DNA from: Thermoplasmata archaeon
GTDB taxonomy: Archaea; Thermoplasmatota; Thermoplasmata; Thermoplasmatales; GCA-001856825
Assembly (NCBI GenBank): GCA_021792355.1
Contig: JAJYUV010000004.1
Coordinates: forward strand, 95,605-159,604
Reading direction: 5' to 3'
Length of the DNA stretch: 64,000 nucleotides
Both the position numbers and the translations under genes were made by a program. The notes beneath the pieces are model-generated. The model did no database searches. It was not told the DNA's origin and saw only the letters and a list, made by a program, of their open reading frames with translations. This document shows, piece after piece, positions 34,849 through 43,371 of the stretch (its first letter is position 1; each line of letters opens with the position of its first letter).

Positions 34849-35210
34849 TTCTTTGCGTTTCCTTTCTGATAAAGCTTGTTGATCTCGTCCGTAATGGCTT
34901 TAAGCTTTGCATTGAGTTGGTTTACCTGTTCCTTGATTGTCTTTAGTCTCATCTCTGAAATTTCCACATCCTCTTCGATCTCTTTCTTGAAGGAATCCAC
35001 TTCTCTCACTTTGACCAAAATCGTACCTATTCCCCTGTATATTTCGTCATCTGGTTTAGACTTGTTAAGGTACTCGAGTGTCTTCTTGTCTTCTCTTGAC
35101 TTGACTTCGTACTGATACTGCTGTGCGAGCAGAGTTTCAAGCTGTTTCTGTAGTGTCTCTGCCTGTTTCATCTGGTCCTGAACATAAGGTCCTAGGTTAA
35201 GATCAACCAT
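34845..35210 (-). CDS. pfdB: Prefoldin subunit beta
   Basis: This 121-aa coiled-coil chaperone subunit has two long helices (residues 8-55 and 75-118) flanking a beta-hairpin, with the central hairpin motif EIYRGIGTILVKV. Four beta subunits join two alpha subunits to hold unfolded proteins for the thermosome. It starts at ATG 35210. Family length and pattern match. Confidence 0.94.
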   Translation of the reverse strand: MVDLNLGPYVQDQMKQAETLQKQLETLLAQQYQYEVKSREDKKTLEYLNKSKPDDEIYRGIGTILVKVREVDSFKKEIEEDVEISEMRLKTIKEQVNQLNAKLKAITDEINKLYQKGNAKN

Positions 35211-35317
35211 TATTTCCCAATCATGAGAAGGAATATTAAATTATAGTTGGGTCTCGCAAAACAAACTAGAAAATCCAAAGCAGCCGATAACACTTATAGA
35301 ATTAACCAAGACTGTCA

Positions 35318-36052
35318 TCAAGATGATCCCTTCTTTCCGCAGATCTTGCATTCCTCATTCTTCGATATAGGGAGTATCTCGAAGGACGGTTTCCATACAT
35401 CCAAATATAGCAGATCACCGCTTTCTTCCTTTTTCAGTAAGACCTTAAGAGCGACCGTAACAGCGAGCGATGAAACTGCCCTGACTGCGCTTGGGATGAC
35501 TCCTTGAACCGTGCACGAGGCTCCCTCTCCCTTGTCAGGATACCCGAAACAGGAAAGGCATGACGTTCTTCCTGGAATAATCGCCTTCACGTAACCAAAC
35601 GTTCCCTCAACTGCAGTAAAGATCCAAGGTTTCTTCAGTTTAAATGATGAAACGTTTATGACCCCTCTCGCATTATAATTATCCGTTCCATCCAGAGTCA
35701 GATCTCCCTCAGAAAGAATCTCTTCTGCGTTATAGAGAGTCAATTTCTGGTCTATCGTATTCACTTCTACATCGCTGTTTATCCTGAGAAGCTCCGCTTT
35801 TGCAACGTCAACTTTCTTTAGTCCTATGTCGCTCTCCTTGTACATTGCTTGTCTGTTGAGATTGCTTGATTCAATGGTATCATCGTCAACGATGGTTATC
35901 TTTTTTATTCCCATTCTTGCCATCATTTCTGCCATGGCAGAGCCGGTACCTCCAATTCCCACAACTACAACAGAAGAAGACTCAATGACCTTCTGCCCAG
36001 ATGGAAATATCTCTCTGACCGCCACCTGACTGAGATACCTCTCCAACTCCAT
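35318..36052 (-). CDS. moeB: E1-like adenylyltransferase MoeB/ThiF/UbaA
   Basis: The 244-aa enzyme activates the C-terminal Gly-Gly of a MoaD-type ubiquitin-like protein. It has the nucleotide loop VVVVGIGGTGSAMAE, the IVDDDTIESSNLNRQ block, and zinc cysteines CLSCFG and CKICGKK. A cysteine in SCTVQGVIPS occupies the usual E1 active-site region. No rhodanese domain follows. It starts 28 nt after moaD in a moaE-moaA-moaD-moeB operon. In archaea this enzyme can serve both molybdopterin synthesis and SAMP conjugation or tRNA thiolation. Confidence 0.92.
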   Translation of the reverse strand: MELERYLSQVAVREIFPSGQKVIESSSVVVVGIGGTGSAMAEMMARMGIKKITIVDDDTIESSNLNRQAMYKESDIGLKKVDVAKAELLRINSDVEVNTIDQKLTLYNAEEILSEGDLTLDGTDNYNARGVINVSSFKLKKPWIFTAVEGTFGYVKAIIPGRTSCLSCFGYPDKGEGASCTVQGVIPSAVRAVSSLAVTVALKVLLKKEESGDLLYLDVWKPSFEILPISKNEECKICGKKGSS

Positions 36053-36080
36053 GCGATCATATACCCAAGATAGTAATAAG

Positions 36081-36320
36081 CTATCCTCCGCTCACTGGCG
36101 GGAAAACCGATACTGTATCTCCATCAGAAATGACCTTCCTTTCGTTTTCGAACTTGCTATTAACAGCGACCAGCGACGATTTGTCTTCTTTCAGTCTTGG
36201 GTGCTTCTTTTTTATAAGTTCTAAAAGCTCAGCTATGGTCATTCTATCCACATCTATGTCCTCTGTCTTCGTGCCCGTGTAGTCGACGTACTTGGCGTAG
36301 TACCTAATATGGACTTTCAT
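36081..36320 (-). CDS. moaD: MoaD/ThiS/SAMP-type sulfur carrier protein
   Basis: This 79-aa beta-grasp ubiquitin-like protein ends in SGG, the Gly-Gly tail that is adenylated and thiocarboxylated. It begins MKVHIRYYAKYVDYTG at ATG 36320, inside the 3' end of moaA (17-nt overlap). A longer open frame upstream is just moaA in another frame. Motifs ISDGDTVSVFPPVSGG are typical MoaD. Function depends on MoaE (sulfur donor to molybdopterin) and possibly protein modification. Confidence 0.93.
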   Translation of the reverse strand: MKVHIRYYAKYVDYTGTKTEDIDVDRMTIAELLELIKKKHPRLKEDKSSLVAVNSKFENERKVISDGDTVSVFPPVSGG

Positions 36321-37260
36321 CCGCTTCCCTCCAGTACGGCACCCTCGCGTTAACTGCCATCTTGAACGAATCAAAGATTCCTTCTTCGTCTTTTCCCTTG
36401 AAGTCAAAGAATTGGTCGTTCCTGTTAAGGCACGTTTGGAACTGTCCTTTGGAAGTGATCCTGAGCCTAGTGCAGTGATTGCAGAAGTCTGCATTTCTCT
36501 GTGGTCTAACAAATTCCACGACTGCATCCTTCCCGTTTGATGAAGTGATGTGCATCCTCTTTCTGTTGTGCAGAGAGTTGTATTCTACGCTCTTCGCGAA
36601 TTTGGCTAATCGGACTTCAATTATGCGCAAGTCGTAGTGGTACTTTCTATAGTTTTCTAATTCTTCACCCTTCCTGTCTGTCTCGTACTCTATCAATTGA
36701 AGTATTGCTCCTTTGCTGGAGGCAAAGTCAATCATCGAATCAATCTGGTGTTCGTTGACTCCCTTGAGCACGACGAAGTTGATCTTTATTGGAGAAAGAC
36801 CGGCATCCACAGCGGCATCTATTCCCTCTTCGACTGTTCCAATGGCGTCCACCTTTGTGATGTCTATGAATTTATCACTCTCTATGGAGTGCATGGAAAT
36901 GTTGATTCTGTCCAATCCTGCTTGATGCAGTGAATTCGCTCTCTGCTTCAAAAAATACGCATTGGTGGTGAGTGAAATATCACCCTTAACGTGCTTTCTG
37001 GTCCGTGCAATAATTTCTTCAAGGTCCTTCCTCAACAACGGTTCGCCTCCGGTGAACTTCACCCTGTTCACCCCATTCCTTGCAGCAACCGACACTGCTT
37101 TCTCTATCTCATCTGGAGTCAGCTTGACAGTATTTTCGTCAGTCCCCTCCATGTGACAGAAAAAGCACTTGAAATTACAAGATGCATTGACTTGAATTCT
37201 GAGACTGTTCAGGGGTCTGCCGAAATGGTCATAAAGCATTGGGTTCTCAAACCTAATCAT
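36304..37260 (-). CDS. moaA: GTP 3',8-cyclase MoaA (radical SAM)
   Basis: The 318-aa enzyme catalyses the first step of molybdopterin/tungstopterin synthesis. The radical-SAM cysteines CNFKCFFC are near residue 28 and FTGGEPLLRKD near 70. The C-terminal second cluster is formed by CNHCTRLR and a downstream Cys in FQTCLNR. ATG 37260 is 38 nt after moaE. The C-terminus lacks the usual Gly-Gly end and stops at DESPY. Confidence 0.95.
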   Translation of the reverse strand: MIRFENPMLYDHFGRPLNSLRIQVNASCNFKCFFCHMEGTDENTVKLTPDEIEKAVSVAARNGVNRVKFTGGEPLLRKDLEEIIARTRKHVKGDISLTTNAYFLKQRANSLHQAGLDRINISMHSIESDKFIDITKVDAIGTVEEGIDAAVDAGLSPIKINFVVLKGVNEHQIDSMIDFASSKGAILQLIEYETDRKGEELENYRKYHYDLRIIEVRLAKFAKSVEYNSLHNRKRMHITSSNGKDAVVEFVRPQRNADFCNHCTRLRITSKGQFQTCLNRNDQFFDFKGKDEEGIFDSFKMAVNARVPYWREADESPY

Positions 37261-37298
37261 GTATCAAAACTTTGTGAAGTGTAGAACACAAAAAAGAA

Positions 37299-37721
37299 CT
37301 AGTGCCACGACTCCGTCCCGTCAACAAAGTGATCTTTCTTCCAGATAGGCAATCTTTCCTTAATTGAGTCCACAATATAGTCACAAGCTTCAAACCCTTC
37401 TTTTCTGTGAGTGGATCCAACGGCAACGAAAAGGGAGGTTTCACCAGGTTTTATAACCCCTATCCTGTGGACAGCAATTGCATCAATTAGCTTGTACTTT
37501 GTGACTGCCTCTTCGAGAACCTTGTTCATCTCGTCCGAAGCTAATCTCTCATCCGCTTCGTAAAATAGGTGCTTCAGCTCTCTCGATGCCTCTGTGCTTC
37601 TCACTACACCCTGGAATGTCACCACTGCACCAATACTGTGATCTCTACCCCTAAATGGATCAGAAATGTCTATGGGCTCCTTCTGAATACGACCTTTCAC
37701 CGATGTGTATACAAGATACAA
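37299..37721 (-). CDS. moaE: Molybdopterin synthase catalytic subunit
   Basis: The 140-aa large subunit converts precursor Z/cPMP to molybdopterin with MoaD thiocarboxylate. Family signatures are GAVVTFQGVVR, LFYEADERLA, HRIGVIKPGETSLFVAV, THRKEGFEACDYIVDSIKE and the Lys pair in IWKKDHF. Start TTG 37721 lies about 23 nt from a minus-strand TATA-like tttaaaac, so this is probably the operon promoter and a leaderless start. Confidence 0.93.
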   Translation of the reverse strand: MYLVYTSVKGRIQKEPIDISDPFRGRDHSIGAVVTFQGVVRSTEASRELKHLFYEADERLASDEMNKVLEEAVTKYKLIDAIAVHRIGVIKPGETSLFVAVGSTHRKEGFEACDYIVDSIKERLPIWKKDHFVDGTESWH

Positions 37722-37778
37722 TATTCAATCTTGCTTAGTTTTAAAGACAAAGAAAAAAAGTAAGAGAACTCCTGCTCA

Positions 37779-39329
37779 TCAGACCTCGAATTTTACTCCC
37801 TGAGCAAGAGGGATGTCCTTTCCCCAGTTGATTGTGACAGTCTGCCTCCTGGCATAGACCTTCCAGGCGTCACTCCCGCTCTCTCTTCCCCCGCCAGTTT
37901 CCTTTTCTCCACCAAATGCTCCTCCAATTTCTGCACCTGCTGTTGCCGTATTTACGTTGGCGAGGCCGCAGTCACTGCCCAGGGCAGACAGAAACCTCTC
38001 CTCCTCCGTCAAGTCATTTGTGAAGATGCTAGATGAGAGTCCCTGGGGGACGGCATTGTGGATCTCTATTGCCTCTTCCAGGGTCTTGTACTTGAATACG
38101 TACAGAATGGGTGCGAAAGTTTCCTCGCAGGTTATTGGTGTCACCTTGGGCATTTCTATGATAGTGGGCTGAACATAGAATCCTCCCTCCAGCCCTCTAA
38201 CTGTGGCAGTCTTTCCTCCAACCAGAAGTTTTCCTCCCTCTTTTTTAGCCCTCTCTATTGCCTTAGTGAAGTTCTTAACTGCTTCTTCATCTATCAACGG
38301 ACCTACCAGAACTCCATCTTCCCGCGGATTACCGACCTTCACCTTGGTGTAGATGTCCCTCAATCTTGAAGTGAACTCTTTATAGATTTTTTCTTCGACT
38401 ATGATTCTCCTCGTTGTAGTGCACCTCTGGCCAGCTGTTGCGAGAGCTCCAAAAGCTACTCCTTTCAGGGAAAGGTTCAGGTTTGACTTGGAGGAAACTA
38501 TAGAGCCATTGTTTCCTCCTAGCTCCAGAATAGTCTTTCCAAACCTTCGGGCGACAGTCTCTGAAACGATCCGTCCAGACTTTACTGAGCCGGTAAAAGA
38601 AATCAGTTTGATCCTTGAATCTGCAGACATAAGGTTGCCTATTTCTCCGCCGCTCCCTGTGACCAGTGCAAATATATCCGGATACTTGTATTCTCTAATC
38701 ACCTTGGTAACGATTTTCATCACAGAAATGGCAGTAAGAATAGCCTTCGAAGATGGCTTCCATATCACAACATCCCCCACAACTGCAGCTATGAATGAGT
38801 TCCAGGACCATACCGACGAAGGGAAATTGAAGGATGTTATCACCCCTATGACACCCAGAGGGAGATACTGTTCGTACATCCTGTGTTCGTATCTCTCGCT
38901 CGCCATTTGAAGTCCATGAAGCTGTCTTGAAAGACCCACAGCAAAGTCAGCAATGTCGATCATTTCCTGGATCTCACCCTCTCCTTCCACGGTGGTCTTT
39001 CCAGTTTCCAGGGAAACTATCTTTCCCAGGTTGCTCTTCTGCTTTCGAAGTTCGTTTCCTATCAGCCTGATAAGTTCTCCTCGCTGTGGTGGAGTCAGTT
39101 TAAGCCACTCCTCCTGGGCCTTCTCGGCCTTCTTGACAACCGTTTCATAATCTTCCTTCGATCCCGTTTGAACAGCGGCGATGCTCTTCCCATCTATTGG
39201 GCTTATAGACACAACTTTCTTTCCAGAAGGACTTCTGACCCATCCTGCTGCGTATACTCCTGAATTTGTTGAATTCAGACCCAACTCATTAGAAATTTCC
39301 TTTCTAATCTTCACTAAATCCATTGACAT
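37779..39329 (-). CDS. ALDH7-family aldehyde dehydrogenase (aminoadipate-semialdehyde type)
   Basis: This 516-aa NAD-dependent dehydrogenase is of the antiquitin/ALDH7 type. Diagnostic sequence is the catalytic Cys in GQRCTTTRR, ELGGNNG in place of ELGGKSP, and the end EIGGAFGGEKETGGGRESGS typical of alpha-aminoadipic semialdehyde (piperideine-6-carboxylate) dehydrogenase. It may act in lysine catabolism or detoxify aldehydes. ATG 39329 follows GAGGT. It precedes the moa operon on the same strand but is probably a separate unit. Confidence 0.88.
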   Translation of the reverse strand: MSMDLVKIRKEISNELGLNSTNSGVYAAGWVRSPSGKKVVSISPIDGKSIAAVQTGSKEDYETVVKKAEKAQEEWLKLTPPQRGELIRLIGNELRKQKSNLGKIVSLETGKTTVEGEGEIQEMIDIADFAVGLSRQLHGLQMASERYEHRMYEQYLPLGVIGVITSFNFPSSVWSWNSFIAAVVGDVVIWKPSSKAILTAISVMKIVTKVIREYKYPDIFALVTGSGGEIGNLMSADSRIKLISFTGSVKSGRIVSETVARRFGKTILELGGNNGSIVSSKSNLNLSLKGVAFGALATAGQRCTTTRRIIVEEKIYKEFTSRLRDIYTKVKVGNPREDGVLVGPLIDEEAVKNFTKAIERAKKEGGKLLVGGKTATVRGLEGGFYVQPTIIEMPKVTPITCEETFAPILYVFKYKTLEEAIEIHNAVPQGLSSSIFTNDLTEEERFLSALGSDCGLANVNTATAGAEIGGAFGGEKETGGGRESGSDAWKVYARRQTVTINWGKDIPLAQGVKFEV

Positions 39330-39378
39330 CTGGACCTCATATTTTTAATAGTAAAGTCTTTTATGCACATATCCGAAA

Positions 39379-39452
39379 GGGCTTGTAGTGTAACCTGGAT
39401 AGCACAGAAGCCTCCGGAGCTTCTAATTCGGGTTCAAATCCCGACAAGCCCG
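39379..39452 (+). tRNA. tRNA-Arg (anticodon CCG)
   Basis: Acceptor GGGCTTG pairs with CAAGCCC. The anticodon stem GAAGC/GCTTC encloses CTCCGGA, so the anticodon is CCG (Arg CGG). The T arm is TCGGG-TTCAAAT-CCCGA and the discriminator is G. It is 74 nt, with no intron. T-rich elements 20-35 nt upstream (tttttaatag, cttttatgc) can serve as promoter. Confidence 0.96.
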
Positions 39453-39540
39453 CTTAAACTTTTAAGCAAATCCCGAAAATGTTCCACTAGTTAAGAAAGA
39501 GACATTACTACAAAAAACCCCTTACGGCAGTGATTATTCT

Positions 39541-39663
39541 TTAATTCACCCTAACATTGAAGGATACATTGCAATCTTGGTGATTGTCAACCACGAATAA
39601 GAGGACCTTCTTCATATCGTCTAAAGTTTCTATTGCCTTTAAGTCGTCTATCTTAGCTTCCAT
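39541..39663 (-). CDS. Putative 40-aa protein
   Basis: The peptide MEAKIDDLKAIETLDDMKKV...NFNVRVN-like has an acidic, helical first half and a hydrophobic strand (VLLFVVDN). A good ribosome site (GGAG) lies 8 nt before ATG 39663; an in-frame ATG at 39681 is a longer alternative. No family is recognised. It could be an antitoxin-like or remnant peptide downstream of the 54-aa frame. Confidence 0.35.
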   Translation of the reverse strand: MEAKIDDLKAIETLDDMKKVLLFVVDNHQDCNVSFNVRVN

Positions 39664-39721
39664 CTCATTTACTCCTATCATCTGAATAGTTTTTTAATTT
39701 TAGGTTTACGCTTTGGTTTTG

Positions 39722-39886
39722 CTAACTAACTCTCTTAAGGTCTTCAATTCCTACTTCTTCTATAGTGCCATTTGGTTTAAGTTCCATCATCTGAATCTTT
39801 TCCGCCAGTTCTCGCATTAAATGCCGACCACCTCTGGTAAGGTTAATCTCTCCATGGAAATCGATTTCATCTAAAAGCTGCAACAC
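39722..39886 (-). CDS. Putative 54-aa protein or gene fragment
   Basis: GTG 39886 opens a 54-codon frame with a protein-like composition (LLDEIDFHGEINLTRGG, then RHLMRELAEKIQMMELKPNG, then EEVGIEDLKRVS). The open frame extends about 15 codons further upstream, without an obvious start, to a TAA. This may be the C-terminal remnant of a larger gene. No family recognised; same strand as the 40-aa frame 58 nt away. Confidence 0.35.
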   Translation of the reverse strand: MLQLLDEIDFHGEINLTRGGRHLMRELAEKIQMMELKPNGTIEEVGIEDLKRVS

Positions 39887-40114
39887 AGACCTAGGTTCGG
39901 TTAGCTGTTCCCTTTGCTGGCGGTCTTATTAGTGATATTTTGTATATTTCTGTAGTGAGCTTGTTTTTGTCAAGTCAGGAATGACGATATAGCACGATGT
40001 GAGGTCGTGTCGAAAAATAAGAACATAAGTGTAACCTACATAACTATCTGTTATGGGGTTTTATAATAGTAAATTAGATATATGATATTTAGCATAATAC
40101 ATTTTGGGATTTGA

Positions 40115-41521
40115 ATGACTCAAAATAGCGTTTCTCCGAACAATACTACAACCACTCCAAGGAAACGCCAGAACACTCTAATTGCAGTTGTTATTGTCGT
40201 TGTAGTATTAGTAGTGATTGCAGGAGGTCTGTCCTACTATTATACCTCAGCTAAGAAGAAGCCTACTGCTCCATCTGACATTCTAATTGGGATGCCATAT
40301 GCGAGTAGTGGTTCTTTTGCTCTGTCTTCCGGTTTCGTAAAGACTGGATTCCAGATGTGGGTCAACCAGACTAATGCAAAGGGTGGACTTTACCTGTCAG
40401 AGTACGGCAAAACTATACCGATAAAAATGGTGTATCTGGACGACCAGAGCAGCACTTCAACAGTCGCCACCGACTACACTAACATCATAACGCAAGATCA
40501 TGTAAACATTCTAGTTTCTGACTTTGGCTCTACTTTAGTCGCTCCAGGAATTCCAATTGCAAAGGACAACAAGGTCGTCTTCTGGGATACGACCGGATCG
40601 ACACCCAGCTTTTTCAATTCGTCCAACCCGTACTTAGTTGATCTTGCTATCCAGAGTTCAGCTTTGTGGCCCCTTTCTCTATCGGAATTCCTGGTGGCCC
40701 AAAGAAGCAACATAACTAGGGTTGCAATACTCTACACCTCTCAGGATTTTACCACAGCACAGGCTGCAACGGTTGACAGTTATCTTACTTCGCACGGCAT
40801 TACACCAGTCTATTACCAGGGAACGTCCGATTCGAGCTCCTCTGAATACCTAACAACGCTGGCAGCAATTAACAGTACGCACCCCGATGCTGTTCTCGAA
40901 TTTGGATACGACACAAACGACATAGCGTTCTTAACTGCCATGAATTCTGGGCATTATCACTTTAACATGACCTTTACAATTTATGCCAGCCTGGAAACAT
41001 CGCTTATAGCGAGTAGTAGCCCATCAGGTTCCTTGAACTACACTTATACCTATGCGTCTCCTCCGCTTGTGTCCTATTCGTCTGTGACTCTGGGTCCAAA
41101 CACAACGCAGTTTGTCAATGAATGGAAAGCAAACAATTCCGGCAAGTTACCTAACTATAATAACATGGCTGGTTTCGCATCTGGAACGCTGCTTGGCAAA
41201 ATAATAACTGTAGCAGGTTCTTTAAACCAAACTGCGCTAAGGGCTGCCGCTAACGAAACTTCTGGAGCGACTACCATGATAGGACCGTTCATCATAAACA
41301 AGACAACAGGAATCCAGCTAGGAGAAGGTCACTATCTCATGCAGTTCCAGGGAAATACGAGCCACCCTGTTGTGGTGTATCCAACGAACGTTTCCACAGG
41401 TTCTGCCGTGTATCCGCCCCCCTCGATCCTAAATGCAAACTTCAACGGTAATTCAACTCCTCCTCTTGCTCCTTTAAGCAATTATCAACTTCCAGACCCG
41501 TCAACTGGAAGACAGGGTTAA
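40115..41521 (+). CDS. ABC transporter substrate-binding protein, branched-chain amino acid type
   Basis: The 468-aa type-1 periplasmic-binding-fold protein is anchored by an N-terminal helix (TLIAVVIVVVVLVVIAGGLSYYY, residues 22-44) with a Thr-rich cytoplasmic head. The binding domain starts at ILIGMPYASSG, with MVYLDDQSS and IAILYTSQDFT-like blocks as in LivK/AmiC. Numerous N-x-S/T sites fit an exported glycoprotein. Ligand may be an amino acid, amide or urea. First gene of a five-gene operon. Confidence 0.9.
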   Translation: MTQNSVSPNNTTTTPRKRQNTLIAVVIVVVVLVVIAGGLSYYYTSAKKKPTAPSDILIGMPYASSGSFALSSGFVKTGFQMWVNQTNAKGGLYLSEYGKTIPIKMVYLDDQSSTSTVATDYTNIITQDHVNILVSDFGSTLVAPGIPIAKDNKVVFWDTTGSTPSFFNSSNPYLVDLAIQSSALWPLSLSEFLVAQRSNITRVAILYTSQDFTTAQAATVDSYLTSHGITPVYYQGTSDSSSSEYLTTLAAINSTHPDAVLEFGYDTNDIAFLTAMNSGHYHFNMTFTIYASLETSLIASSSPSGSLNYTYTYASPPLVSYSSVTLGPNTTQFVNEWKANNSGKLPNYNNMAGFASGTLLGKIITVAGSLNQTALRAAANETSGATTMIGPFIINKTTGIQLGEGHYLMQFQGNTSHPVVVYPTNVSTGSAVYPPPSILNANFNGNSTPPLAPLSNYQLPDPSTGRQG

Positions 41522-41534
41522 GCAATAAAGATCA

Positions 41535-42425
41535 GTGGATAATTTGTCACTATTAGCTGACGCACTAATTGTTTCTTTTCTTCTTACTTTTTATTTTACT
41601 GCGATGGGTCTAGGCCTGAATCTTATTTTTGGCGTGCTGAAGGTAGTCAACCTTGCACACGGAGCGCTTTTCATGATGGGTTCATTTATGGCAGTCTCCC
41701 TCTATTTAGCATTTCGTCTGAATCCAGCGATCTCTCTGTTAGTAGTTATTCCAATTTTTGCCCTGATTGGAGCAGCGATGTACTTCGCTTTCGTGCCGAG
41801 GCTCTCCAAATCTAGAGATTCCGAGATAGCTTCTTTCGTTTTATTCTTCGGGGTCGCGTACATCATTCAATCCATAGCCCTGCAGTTTTACGGTACCAGT
41901 CAGTACGTGGTGCCAGAAGCATCCTATGGTGTGGGTTCTGTCGAAATACTGGGGTTTTTCATCCCATTTTCATACTTCGTAGCAACTGCATTTGCCGTAG
42001 CCTTCCTCCTCCTGATTTATTACTACTTGTACAAAACCAAGATTGGTCTTTCTACACGGGCTCTCATGGATAACAAGGAAGCAGCAGAAGTATCCGGGGT
42101 AAATCTGACAAAGGTTTCGGTACTCGCATTTATTATTAGTGTGGCCACAGTTTCTGCGGCGGGTGTGTTTTCGTCCCAGATACTATTCAGTACTTCCCAA
42201 GACATAGGGAACATAATAACGGTGACTTCCTTTTCCATTATCGTAATTGGGGGACTTGGAAAACCTCTAGCAACTGTGGCGGGAGGTGCTGTTTACGCGC
42301 TGAGCTACGAGCTTTCATCTATATATGCTCCTAACTGGATTGATGTCGTTCCATTCCTGATTCTTGTCGTTGTCATAGTTTTAAGACCTACAGGTCTCTT
42401 TGGAGGGAAATCTCGTGAAGTTTGA
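41535..42425 (+). CDS. livH: Branched-chain amino acid ABC permease, LivH type
   Basis: The 296-aa permease has about eight helices. It has the conserved LivH start GLNLIFGVLKVVNLAHGALFMMGSF and the coupling segment RALMDNKEAAEVSGVNL. GTG 41535 is the start; it overlaps LivM by 11 nt. Substrate as uncertain as for the binding protein. Confidence 0.93.
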   Translation: MDNLSLLADALIVSFLLTFYFTAMGLGLNLIFGVLKVVNLAHGALFMMGSFMAVSLYLAFRLNPAISLLVVIPIFALIGAAMYFAFVPRLSKSRDSEIASFVLFFGVAYIIQSIALQFYGTSQYVVPEASYGVGSVEILGFFIPFSYFVATAFAVAFLLLIYYYLYKTKIGLSTRALMDNKEAAEVSGVNLTKVSVLAFIISVATVSAAGVFSSQILFSTSQDIGNIITVTSFSIIVIGGLGKPLATVAGGAVYALSYELSSIYAPNWIDVVPFLILVVVIVLRPTGLFGGKSREV

Positions 42426-43368
42426 TTTTGGGATTAGAGTGACGGCCAAACAGTTCGGGAAAGATTCCCTCAAATCAATAATTCCATTGATAATTCTCTT
42501 TACAATTGGACCCATTTTCTACGACAATCCATTCTTTTTCTTCCTGCTCGCAGTCCTCATTGTATCCACAAACGCCTTGAATATCGTTTACGGTTTTACC
42601 GGATATCTACCTTTTGGTTTTGCCGTTTTTATCGCTTTTGGCGCCTATCTTACAGCGATGGCCATAAATATTTTGAATTTTCCGGAGGTTTTTGCCATTC
42701 TATTTGGTGGTCTCTCAAGCGTTGCACTTTCAATGGTCTTTACTCCCCTTCTTCGTTTATCAGGTGCTTATTTCGCAATTGCAAGTCTCGGCGCATTCGA
42801 GGTAATGTATTATTTTATGAGCAACCTCTCTCTAACCAAGTACACTGGAGGACCTTACGGAATTGAGCCGCACATTCCATATACCCCTGTCGCTGATTTC
42901 ATCGCAATAGTTTCGGTCGCCGCAGTATCCTCCCTGATAATCCTCTTTATCCATCATTCCAATTTTGGACTAGCTCTTAAGGCCATAAGCGACGACAGAA
43001 CTTCCGCAGAAATGAGTGGTATACACACTCTCCGTGTCAGGACAGTAGCCTGGGCACTCAGTTCATTCCTTGCAGGAATTGCCGGTGCCCTGTACGGAAT
43101 TAACCTGGCTTTCTTTTACCCTTCTGGAGTTTTTGACCTTACACAGTTTTCTGTGTTGGTTATAGTGTTCCTTATTTTTGGGGGGAAAGGTAGTTATCTG
43201 GGACCTCTTATCGGAACAGTAGTACTGTATCTGGTGTACCAATTCGTTACTTTTAACTATCCAAATTTCTCCCTACTTGTGTTTGGTGTAATAATAGTCC
43301 TACTAATATTATTTCTTTCAGATGGAGTCACATCTCGTTTAAAGTCAATATTACCGGGGGTGTTCTAG
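42415..43368 (+). CDS. livM: Branched-chain amino acid ABC permease, LivM type
   Basis: The 317-aa second permease carries ALNIVYGFTGYLPFGFAVFIAFGAY, GAYFAIASLGAFEVM and the coupling loop LKAISDDRTSAEMSGIHTLRVR. Start GTG 42415 has GGAGGG 7 nt upstream, better than the TTG at 42400. TAG stop; the LivG start follows 3 nt later. Confidence 0.93.
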   Translation: MKFDFGIRVTAKQFGKDSLKSIIPLIILFTIGPIFYDNPFFFFLLAVLIVSTNALNIVYGFTGYLPFGFAVFIAFGAYLTAMAINILNFPEVFAILFGGLSSVALSMVFTPLLRLSGAYFAIASLGAFEVMYYFMSNLSLTKYTGGPYGIEPHIPYTPVADFIAIVSVAAVSSLIILFIHHSNFGLALKAISDDRTSAEMSGIHTLRVRTVAWALSSFLAGIAGALYGINLAFFYPSGVFDLTQFSVLVIVFLIFGGKGSYLGPLIGTVVLYLVYQFVTFNYPNFSLLVFGVIIVLLILFLSDGVTSRLKSILPGVF

Positions 43369-43371
43369 CAT

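Larger units (their letters stand above)
39453..40114. other. Gene-poor stretch with two small minus-strand frames
   Basis: About 660 nt lie between tRNA-Arg and the LIV-type binding protein. It contains two small minus-strand frames (39541-39663 and 39722-39886) and, at its right end, the promoter of the ABC operon (agatatatgat near 40075-40085). It could be eroded mobile or accessory DNA next to a tRNA, but no integrase or direct repeat of the tRNA 3' end was seen. Confidence 0.45.

Noticed and set aside
36321..36527. Long N-terminal extension of moaD
   Set aside because: The extra residues are moaA read in another frame; MoaD homologues start at the MKVHI methionine (36320).
39379..40114. 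Integrated element at tRNA-Arg(CCG)
   Set aside because: No integrase gene and no second copy of the tRNA 3' end was found downstream.
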